64,000 bases of DNA from Trebonia kvetii (lineage in GTDB: Bacteria > Actinomycetota > Actinomycetes > Streptosporangiales > Streptosporangiaceae): NCBI RefSeq assembly GCF_007827045.1, contig NZ_RPFW01000001.1, positions 410,519 through 474,518 of the forward strand, written 5' to 3'. The position numbers were made by a program, and so were the translations under genes. A model generated the notes under the pieces. It had not been told where the DNA came from, ran no database searches, and worked only from the letters and a program-made list of their open reading frames with translations. Shown piece after piece: positions 17,516-24,169 of this stretch (its first letter is position 1; every line of letters begins with the position of its first letter).

Positions 17516-19219
17516 TTAGGCGGTACCTCCCCGCAGCAGCGCGGACATCCGGCGCTGACCTTCCACGTCGGCGAATGCGGTGAAGCGCCGCTCGAAGTCG
17601 GCGCGCGCCGCGCGCTGTCGCACCGCGAGGCCCGCCGTGATCTCGCCCATCGCGAGCAGCGTCACCGCGGGCGCCTCGCCAGCGGCGAGCATCGCCGCCG
17701 CGAGCGTCCGGATCTCGTGCACCTGCACCTCGGTGTCCTGGAATTCCCCAAGGCAGTCCTGTAGGCGCTTGAGGTCACCGACCACCTTGCCGTAGTCGCC
17801 AGGATCGTGCAGCGGCGCGAAGAACTCAAGCGCGTACCGCAGCTCCTTGGCCCGCTTGCGCAGGTCGTGCAGGGCCTCGGCGGGCGTCTCCGGGGTGATC
17901 GCCGCGCCGCGCCGCGCCACCTTCGTGAAGGCGATTCTGGTCCGCTCCGCGGCGAGCACGCCCGCCGTCCCGGCGGCGTCGCCGGTGAACTGTCCGGAAC
18001 GGTTGCGGCTGCGCCTGCCCGGCTTCTGCGCATCCTGCCTGATCTTGGTGAGCCTGATCCGCCACTCCGACAGGAGGGTGACGAACCGCTCCGAGCGCAG
18101 CCCGCGGCTGAGCGCGCGGAACTCCCTGCGCCGCCGCTGCTCCAGGTAGGCGCGGAAAGGCTCGAGGTCGTCCGGCTTCGCCGCGGCGAGGCCGCGGGCC
18201 GTCTGCTCGAAGTCGAGCAGGTGCACGTCCAGGTCCCTGGTCGGCGTCGTCATGTCGCCGACCCACTTGAACTCGGCGGCGAACATGGCCAGTTCCTCGA
18301 CGGGCATGCCGACCAGGGCGTCGCCGCACAGCTTCAGGGCGCTGCGGGTCCGCCGCACGCTGACTCGCAGGTCGTGCAGGAACTCCGAGTCGGTGTCCGC
18401 GAGTACGCCGCGTACGTTCGCCTCGATGGTGTCGAGCAGTCGCAACAGGATGGCCGCGGCGGCCGCCGACGCGGACATCGCGGCGGTGATGTCAGCGTCG
18501 ACCTTGTTGGAGTAGTCGCCTGGCCTGCGACCGAGCGCGCGCAGCGCGTAGGCGAGCGGCTGGTCCACGGTGGTCTGCAGGCCGGGAACGGCGTTGACCA
18601 GGCGGACGGCCCGCCGAGCCGGCCCCAGGTAGCCGCGGATCGCGGTGATCGTCAGCCGGGCCGGCAGCGGGACCGGCTGCGGGGTAGCCGATCCGGTGCT
18701 TGCGCGCCCGGCCGGCCGCGAGCCGTCGAGTGACGGCCGCGCGACGTGCAGCCTGGCGACGGTCTTGCCGTCGGAGTTCAGCAGCCGGTACACGGTGGTC
18801 ACCGTGGTCGTGCTGACGACGGGAAGCAGGGCGCGCGGCGCGACCAGGCCGGCGATGCGAGCGGTGACCGGGCCGTCCGGCAGGTCGGGCAGCAAGAGCG
18901 GACGGCTTGCCTGCCAGCGGGCCACCGGCTGCGCCAGTTCCTCGTCGCCGGCGCCTGAGCCGTCGCCGCCGTTGCCCGCAAGGAGCAATTCGCTGCCACC
19001 GCGGCCCGGCGCGTACTCGAGGGTCAGCCCGGCCTTGTGCAGCCGCCAGTCGAACGTGTCGAGCCAGGTCGTGCGCCGCGTGCCACCGTGTTCACCTGGG
19101 GTACGCTCGGGCACCACCCCGAACTCCGCCGCCAGCGCGGCGAGCGCGGCGTCGACCGCGTCATCCCATGTTTGCGGCTCGCTGCCTTCGGCAATGAAAC
19201 CCGCCAGGCCAGGGGTCAT
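17516..19219 (-). CDS. CYTH-like/CHAD domain protein, predicted polyphosphate binder
   Basis: A 567-residue protein. The N-terminal ~230 residues look like a degenerate CYTH (triphosphate tunnel) domain: the block TTWLDTFDWRLHKAGLTLEY is recognisable, but the ExExK metal/triphosphate signature is not visible, so it is probably not an active phosphatase. The C-terminal half is a CHAD domain with FLHDLRVSVRRTRSALKLCG, PTRDLDVHLLDF and LHDLRKRAKELRYALEFF, whose His/Arg/Lys-rich helices bind inorganic polyphosphate in characterised members. The ATG at 19219 follows GAGGAG by eight bases. The ParA ATPase gene abuts its stop with no gap. Confidence 0.88.
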   Translation of the reverse strand: MTPGLAGFIAEGSEPQTWDDAVDAALAALAAEFGVVPERTPGEHGGTRRTTWLDTFDWRLHKAGLTLEYAPGRGGSELLLAGNGGDGSGAGDEELAQPVARWQASRPLLLPDLPDGPVTARIAGLVAPRALLPVVSTTTVTTVYRLLNSDGKTVARLHVARPSLDGSRPAGRASTGSATPQPVPLPARLTITAIRGYLGPARRAVRLVNAVPGLQTTVDQPLAYALRALGRRPGDYSNKVDADITAAMSASAAAAAILLRLLDTIEANVRGVLADTDSEFLHDLRVSVRRTRSALKLCGDALVGMPVEELAMFAAEFKWVGDMTTPTRDLDVHLLDFEQTARGLAAAKPDDLEPFRAYLEQRRRREFRALSRGLRSERFVTLLSEWRIRLTKIRQDAQKPGRRSRNRSGQFTGDAAGTAGVLAAERTRIAFTKVARRGAAITPETPAEALHDLRKRAKELRYALEFFAPLHDPGDYGKVVGDLKRLQDCLGEFQDTEVQVHEIRTLAAAMLAAGEAPAVTLLAMGEITAGLAVRQRAARADFERRFTAFADVEGQRRMSALLRGGTA

Positions 19220-19353
19220 CGCACAACTCCTCTTCCGGCGATGCTTCAACTCTAGGTTGATTTAATCATAAATTCACCGTCAATGGGTAATCATGTTCAT
19301 CTCTTGTTAACTCCATGTTCACCTTGACGGGTAGCGAAGTTGGTTTTGGCCTG

Positions 19354-20382
19354 TTAAGGGGCGAGCAGCGGCCAGCGGTAGCCGGTTGCCGCGTGCACAT
19401 CGGCCGGACGCGGCATCCCTGTCTGGGTGCCTTCCCTGGTCACGGCGGTGGCGGCGGCCGCCGCGGCGGCGGTGACCGCATCGGCGGGGCCGATCCCGGC
19501 CGCGAGCGCCACCGCTAGCGCGCCCACGAACGTGTCGCCCGCTCCGACGGTGTCCACGGCGGTGACGGGGAAGGCCGCAACCGTTCCGCCTGATTGATTT
19601 TGTTCGATTGTCGTCGCGCGATAAGCGCTGCCCGCCGCTCCCGCGGTGACCACCGCGTTGCGGGCGCCGGCCTGCACCAGGTCGGCCGCCGCGGTTGCCG
19701 CCTCGGTCAGGCCGGAGACCGGCCTGCCGAGTATCGCCGCCGCCTCCGACTCGTTGACCACCAGCCAGTCCGGGTGCGCCGCGAGCAGGGCAGCCGCCCC
19801 GGGTGCAGGCGGCGCGGGCGCGAGGTTGAGCACCGTGAGCCTGCCCTCCTGGTTCAGGGCGGCGCGGATCACGGCTGTTGGCACCTCGGCGCTGATCACC
19901 AGGACGCTCGGCGCGCCGGGCAGCCGCGGTTCTTGGGCGAGCCGGTCGAGTTCCGCTGCTCCCGTCTCGCGGTTCGCGCCGGGCGCGACGGTGATCATGT
20001 TCTCGCCCGCCTGGTCGACGGTGATCATCGCGATCCCGGTCGGCACGCCCGCGGCGACCCGCACCCCCGTGTCGTCGACGCCCTCGGCGCGCAGCGCCTG
20101 CCGCAGCGCCGCGCCGAACTCGTCGTCGCCGACGCAGCCGAGCATGGCGATGGTCATGCCCGCCGCGCCGCCCAGCCTGGCGGCCGCCACCGCCTGGTTG
20201 GCGCCCTTGCCGCCCGGCGCGAAGACCGCCGCACCGCCGAGCACCGTCGCGCCCGGCCCAGGAAGCGCAGGAACCGCCACCGCGATGTCCATGTTCAGGC
20301 TGCCCAGGATTGTCAGCCGCGCCACGTTAGCCACGATCGCACCGTACTCCGCACGCGGCACAAGGGAAGGGGCAGCAGCCAC
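19354..20382 (-). CDS. rbsK: Ribokinase (PfkB family)
   Basis: A 342-residue PfkB-family sugar kinase that phosphorylates ribose at O5. It has the N-terminal LTILGSLNMDIAVAVPALP, the ribokinase block GGKGANQAVAAARLGG and the catalytic anion-hole motif DTVGAGDTFVGALAVALAAG with the base Asp. The ORF opens at a GTG (20382) without a good ribosome site. A GTG about 17 codons further in, just ahead of NVARLTILGSLNM, may be the true start. It stands alone with no transport genes next to it. Specificity for ribose rather than another sugar is inferred from motif likeness. Confidence 0.88.
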   Translation of the reverse strand: MAAAPSLVPRAEYGAIVANVARLTILGSLNMDIAVAVPALPGPGATVLGGAAVFAPGGKGANQAVAAARLGGAAGMTIAMLGCVGDDEFGAALRQALRAEGVDDTGVRVAAGVPTGIAMITVDQAGENMITVAPGANRETGAAELDRLAQEPRLPGAPSVLVISAEVPTAVIRAALNQEGRLTVLNLAPAPPAPGAAALLAAHPDWLVVNESEAAAILGRPVSGLTEAATAAADLVQAGARNAVVTAGAAGSAYRATTIEQNQSGGTVAAFPVTAVDTVGAGDTFVGALAVALAAGIGPADAVTAAAAAAATAVTREGTQTGMPRPADVHAATGYRWPLLAP

Positions 20383-20840
20383 GCCGGTTCCGGCACGATT
20401 GCGGAACTTTAGATCCTGGCGGAAATAAAAGACGCTATGCGCGCGCGAAGTTATCCGTGATAATCAAAATTTCCGTGATCGCGCTCCGGGTTCCGGTGCA
20501 GAAATCGAACAAATGGGGCAATTAGTTTGCAGGCATGGCGGCGGGACCTCTGCCCGCGCCATGCATACCGCGCGCGGCACGGGTAGAGATAACGGGAAAA
20601 CACGGACATGCGCCCGCGGACCGTGCTGTTCGGGCAGGCTCCGCCGCGGCGGCGGGGCTGGCCGAGTAGGCCCGGCTGGACGGGAAGCCAAACGCGACAT
20701 ATCTTGTTATTGAGTGGTCGGAAGTAGTCATCCGAGGGTTCTCGTGCGCCCGGGCATCGCCGCCCCGCGACCGGGCGCGCGGTGGGGATGCGGGATGCGG
20801 GGGATGGTCCCCCCGGGGCAGCGGAAATTGGGAGGTAGTC
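20383..20840. other. 458-bp intergenic region between divergent genes
   Basis: This gap holds the promoters of rbsK (leftward) and the 16-residue-repeat protein (rightward). Around 20400-20480 the DNA is AT-rich. The nonamers ATCCGTGAT (20453-20461) and TTCCGTGAT (20471-20479) form a direct repeat with an 18-bp step, a possible regulator site. At 20796-20821 a GGGGGATGGTCCCCCC-like stretch weakly resembles the dispersed G-block. I see no convincing gene. Confidence 0.45.
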
Positions 20841-21260
20841 ATGAGGCAGGCAGGGGGCCGGGTGCGCGGGCTGACTGCGCGGCTGGCCGAATGGTGGAAT
20901 TCGACGAGGAAGCAGCGCTCAGACGGCACCGCTCACCTGCGGCGCGAGGCCAGGGTCCGCGCAAGGCAGGCGGCCGCGCGAATGCAGGACTTCAAGGACA
21001 GCGACCGCGGCCAGCGGGCCGCGAGCAAGCTGAGCGACCTGCGCTCCAGCCAGCCGGCCAAGCGGGCCGAGGCGGCGTTCCAGGATCTGCGCGCGAGCGA
21101 CGCGGGCAAGAAGGCGGAGAACGCGCTGTCCGACCTGCGCCAGCGGGAGCCGGTCAAGAAGGCCGAGGAGAGCGCGCGCAAGGCGATGCACGACCTTTTC
21201 AGCGGCGGCTCGAGCAGCGCTGACGGCTCTGGCTCCGGCAGCACCGGGACCAGCGCCTAG
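20841..21260 (+). CDS. Small charged protein with four 16-residue helical repeats
   Basis: A 139-residue, highly charged protein with no signal peptide. Residues ~50-113 are four tandem 16-residue units: DFKDSDRGQRAASKLS, DLRSSQPAKRAEAAFQ, DLRASDAGKKAENALS and DLRQREPVKKAEESAR. Each would form one amphipathic helix carrying a DLR and a basic pair. The tail is a flexible Ser/Gly stretch. The ATG at 20841 follows GGGAGG at a good distance. A 14-bp hairpin follows the stop. I do not recognise the family. The pattern would suit a polyanion- or membrane-surface-binding structural protein, which is inference. Confidence 0.75.
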   Translation: MRQAGGRVRGLTARLAEWWNSTRKQRSDGTAHLRREARVRARQAAARMQDFKDSDRGQRAASKLSDLRSSQPAKRAEAAFQDLRASDAGKKAENALSDLRQREPVKKAEESARKAMHDLFSGGSSSADGSGSGSTGTSA

Positions 21261-21278
21261 CGCTAACGCAGCACGTCA

Positions 21279-21339
21279 CGGGCCTGCCCGCCCCGGCACA
21301 ACCGGCGCCATCGCGCCGGGCCGGCGGCGGGCAGGCCCG
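21279..21339. terminator. 14-bp hairpin after the repeat protein gene
   Basis: CGGGCCTGCCCGCC (21279-21292) pairs perfectly with 21326-21339; the loop itself contains a smaller CGGC/GCCG stem. It follows the stop at 21260. Confidence 0.65.
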
Positions 21340-21401
21340 ACGCGTGCGGCACGGGGCGCGAATGCCGGAAATGGGGCCGGGGATGTCGTACGGTGAACTG
21401 C

Positions 21402-21647
21402 ATGAGCGCGCAGCCGACGGATAGCACGGAGCCGTACGAGGTGATCCATCTCGGGGGCGAGGCGGCGGCGATCGTTCCGCTCGCCGACCTGCGCCGCCTG
21501 CGGGCCGTGGAGCGGCACGCGACCGCCCAGGCACGCGAGGATGCCGAGATCGAGGCCACGCTCGCCGGGCATGACGACTGGGCGCGGGCCGGCCGGCCCG
21601 GCGCCAGGACACACGACGACGTCATGGCCGAGCTGCTCGGCCAGTGA
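21402..21647 (+). CDS. Antitoxin of a type II toxin-antitoxin pair (RelB/Phd type)
   Basis: An 81-residue small acidic protein with the usual antitoxin plan. A short N-terminal strand-helix region (YEVIHLGGEAAAIVPLADLR) would bind DNA and autoregulate. The charged C-terminal helix (AQAREDAEIEATLAGHDDWA) would wrap the toxin. It ends with DDVMAELLGQ, like many RelB/Phd antitoxins. The ATG at 21402 is preferred; an in-frame GTG at 21393 is possible. Its stop codon overlaps the toxin start in a GTGA junction, as expected for translational coupling. Confidence 0.8.
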   Translation: MSAQPTDSTEPYEVIHLGGEAAAIVPLADLRRLRAVERHATAQAREDAEIEATLAGHDDWARAGRPGARTHDDVMAELLGQ

Positions 21648-21886
21648 GGATCGAGTGGACGCCAGTCGCCGTGGCGTCCGCACGCCGGTACATGCACGAC
21701 CAGGACAGCATGCGCGCCATCGGCGCGGCCGTCGCCGCGCTGGCCGTCGACCCCTACCCGGAGCCTCCCGAGGGATTTCACCGTGGCCGCTATCACCGGC
21801 TGCGCGCTGGCGGCTACCGCATCATGTACGTGGTCGACGAGGACGTGATCACGATCGAGCGGGTTGACCGCCTGGCCACGTCATAG
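21644..21886 (+). CDS. RelE/ParE-family toxin
   Basis: An 80-residue protein of the RelE/ParE superfamily, which acts either as a ribosome-dependent mRNA interferase (RelE) or a gyrase poison (ParE). It starts MRIEWTPVAVASARRYM and ends with the diagnostic strands YHRLRAGGYRIMYVVDEDVI and TIERVDR. The basic/aromatic pattern RLRAGGYRIMY favours the RelE side. The start is the GTG at 21644, overlapping the antitoxin stop. The pair is followed by a strong hairpin shared with the convergent RIO kinase gene. Confidence 0.85.
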   Translation: MRIEWTPVAVASARRYMHDQDSMRAIGAAVAALAVDPYPEPPEGFHRGRYHRLRAGGYRIMYVVDEDVITIERVDRLATS

Positions 21887-21895
21887 CTGGCTATC

Positions 21896-21929
21896 GCTTG
21901 TCCCGGCGGCGAGTGCCGCCGGGACAAGC
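21896..21929. terminator. Perfect 15-bp hairpin, bidirectional terminator
   Basis: GCTTGTCCCGGCGGC (21896-21910) pairs with 21915-21929 around GAGT. It lies between the convergent toxin gene (ends 21886) and RIO kinase gene (ends 21935). Confidence 0.75.
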
Positions 21930-21934
21930 GCGCG

Positions 21935-22870
21935 TCAGGCCAGGCCCGCCTGCTCCGTGACCCGGCTCGCCAGGGCGTCCGGGTCGGCCGCGGGCAGGCC
22001 CCTGGCGGCGAACCAGGTCGCGACGTTGCGGGCGTCCCTGACCAGGAAGTCGCGCCCGGCAGGGTGCGCGATCACGTCGACCACCTGCGGGAGGTCGATG
22101 ATCACCAGCCGGCCGTTGTGCACGAGCAGGTTGTACGGCGACAGGTCGCCGTGCGCCAGGCCGTGCCTTGCCAGCATGTCGAGCGCGCCGGTGAACTGCT
22201 CCCAGAGGCTGGCGAGCAGCTTCTCCCCCGGGCGCGTCTCGGCGAGCCGCGGCGCGGCGGTACCGCCGGAGTCACCGATGAACTCAAGCAGTACCTCGGT
22301 GCCGGTGATCTGCACTGGGTACGGCACGGGCAGCCGGGCGCTGTGCAGCCGGCACAGCGCGGTGAACTCCGCGCCCGCCCACTGCCCGGCGATCATCTGC
22401 TTGCCGAACGCGCTCCTGCTGGCGGTCGCCCGGTTGACGCGGCTCTCCCGGACGCGCCTGCCCTCTAGGTAGCCAGCGTCCCGGTGGAACAGCCGGTGCT
22501 CGGCGTCCCGGTACCGCTTGGCGGCGAGCAGGCAGGACCGGTCGGTGCCTGGCACGTGACGGCGGAGCAGGTAAACGTCAGCTTCCTTGCCCGTCTTCAG
22601 GATGCCTAGTTCGGTATCGACCGCGGCGAGGTCGGTGACCAGCCACTTCGGATGCGGCCGGGGGCCGCGCTCCGTCGGTGTCGACTGATCCCAGGTCGAC
22701 CAGCGGTCGCCCTCTGGCAGGCCGTCGGTCTCGTCGTTGGCGTCTTCTGACTCGAGCCGCGGCAGGTGCCGGTCGCGCTTCGCGTAGACGGACTCGTCGT
22801 CGTAGAACTTGCCGCGCTTCTTACCGCGGCGGGTGACTCCGTAGTCGCCGGAGTCCGCGCTGTCGCGCAT
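21935..22870 (-). CDS. RIO1-like serine kinase
   Basis: A 311-residue RIO-type protein kinase. After a basic, disordered leader (GVTRRGKKRGKFYDDESVYA) comes the RIO fold: the degenerate P-loop area ILKTGKEADVYLL, the ATP-anchoring lysine in LLAAKRYRDAEHRLF, the catalytic loop HGDLSPYN at about residue 240 and the metal-binding IDLPQVVD near 256, which corresponds to the RIO-type IDxPQ in place of DFG. RIO kinases of bacteria are poorly characterised; in eukaryotes and archaea they act in ribosome biogenesis. The ATG at 22870 follows GAGGAG by eight bases. Confidence 0.9.
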   Translation of the reverse strand: MRDSADSGDYGVTRRGKKRGKFYDDESVYAKRDRHLPRLESEDANDETDGLPEGDRWSTWDQSTPTERGPRPHPKWLVTDLAAVDTELGILKTGKEADVYLLRRHVPGTDRSCLLAAKRYRDAEHRLFHRDAGYLEGRRVRESRVNRATASRSAFGKQMIAGQWAGAEFTALCRLHSARLPVPYPVQITGTEVLLEFIGDSGGTAAPRLAETRPGEKLLASLWEQFTGALDMLARHGLAHGDLSPYNLLVHNGRLVIIDLPQVVDVIAHPAGRDFLVRDARNVATWFAARGLPAADPDALASRVTEQAGLA

Positions 22871-23065
22871 GGGTGGTGCTCCTCAGGCAGGATGTGGTCA
22901 GGAAAGGGCTGAGAAAGCCCGCAACGGGCGCTGGCATCACAGACGCCTCCCTTCCACACGGCCGACTCAAGGCGGAGGCGCTCCGCCCGAACCGGCACCG
23001 AACCTGATTCGACGGCACTATCCCATGAGCCGGCAGCCGCAGGCAACCGAATATTGGCCGGGCAG

Positions 23066-24169
23066 CTAGTCGCCGATCTTGCTCAGCTGCGTCTGGGCCT
23101 GCCGGTCGATACCGGAGGGCAGCGGCGCGTAGCCGAGTTCTGGAAGCAGTTCCTGGCCCGCTCCCAGCAGGTACCCGAGGTACGCCCGGAGCATCTTGGC
23201 GTCGTTCGCGTTCGGCTGCTTGGCATAAACCAGGTCCCATGACTGGTAGGTGATCGGGTAGGAGCCCGCTCCGCCCGCCCAGACCGCGCTGAAGGTTTCG
23301 TCGGGCATGAGGGTGACCTGGCTGGCGGCCAAGGCGGCGGAGGCCGGCGAGGGTGCCACGTAGTCGCCGTCTTTGTTCTTGACGGAGGCGAAGGTCAGCC
23401 CGGAAGCCTTGGCGGTCGCGTAGTCCACGTACCCGATCGCCCCGGGGGTGGACTTGACAATCTGCGCTACCCCTCTGTTGCCAGTGGCGCTCCGGCTGCC
23501 GGCCGGCCAGGAAATCGTCGAGCCCGTGCCGAGCGGCCACTGGCTGCCTGCTGCCTCCACCAGGAACTTCGTGAAGTTGGCGGTCGTGCCTGACGAATTG
23601 GAGCGGACGGCTAGGGTGATCGGGGTGACAGGCAGGAGGGCACCGGGGTTGTCGGCCTCGATCGCTGGATCGTCCCAGGTTTTGATCTTGCCGTCGAAGA
23701 TTCCCGCGAGCACCGGTGCCGACAGATCGAGCTCGCGCACGCCCGACAGGTGGTAGGACAGCGTGACCGGGCCGGTAACGACGGGAAAGTAGAGCACCTT
23801 CTTGCCCGTGAAGCCCGCCTTCTCGGCGGGGGGAATCGGCGAATCCGACCCGGCGAAGTTGACTTTGTTCGCGGCCAGGTCCGCGCGGCCCGCACCCGAG
23901 CCGACACCGCCGTAGTTGACCGTGATGCCGGGCTGGATCGACTTGAAACCGGAAATGGCCACCTCCTGGAAGGTGAGCTGGAACGTCGATCCGCTGGCGC
24001 TGAGCGTTCCGCTGAGGACGGAACCGCCAGCCGAGGCTCCGCTGCCGCCCGGCGAGGAACTGCTGTCCGGCGCCGCCAAGGAGCATCCGGCGAGCGCCAG
24101 AGTCGCCGTTGCCAGCGCCGCCCCTATCGCGGCGGCTTTCCGTCCGCGCCGAAGTGCCGTTGTCTTCAC
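23066..24169 (-). CDS. pstS: PstS-like phosphate-binding lipoprotein, coupled to sensor kinase
   Basis: A 367-residue lipoprotein with the lipobox LALAGC (Cys 29) and a Ser/Gly linker, followed by a type-II periplasmic binding fold of the PstS class: GSTFQLTFQEVAISGFKS, then NYGGVGSGAGRADL, FAGSDSPIPPAEKAG, and the phosphate-contact region VRSNSSGTTANFTKFL. PstS normally feeds PstC/A/B, but no permease or ATPase gene is adjacent. The GTG start at 24169 overlaps the stop of the upstream histidine kinase gene (GTGA), so it is translated from the kinase transcript. Ligand identity as phosphate is inferred from the family. Confidence 0.9.
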   Translation of the reverse strand: MKTTALRRGRKAAAIGAALATATLALAGCSLAAPDSSSSPGGSGASAGGSVLSGTLSASGSTFQLTFQEVAISGFKSIQPGITVNYGGVGSGAGRADLAANKVNFAGSDSPIPPAEKAGFTGKKVLYFPVVTGPVTLSYHLSGVRELDLSAPVLAGIFDGKIKTWDDPAIEADNPGALLPVTPITLAVRSNSSGTTANFTKFLVEAAGSQWPLGTGSTISWPAGSRSATGNRGVAQIVKSTPGAIGYVDYATAKASGLTFASVKNKDGDYVAPSPASAALAASQVTLMPDETFSAVWAGGAGSYPITYQSWDLVYAKQPNANDAKMLRAYLGYLLGAGQELLPELGYAPLPSGIDRQAQTQLSKIGD

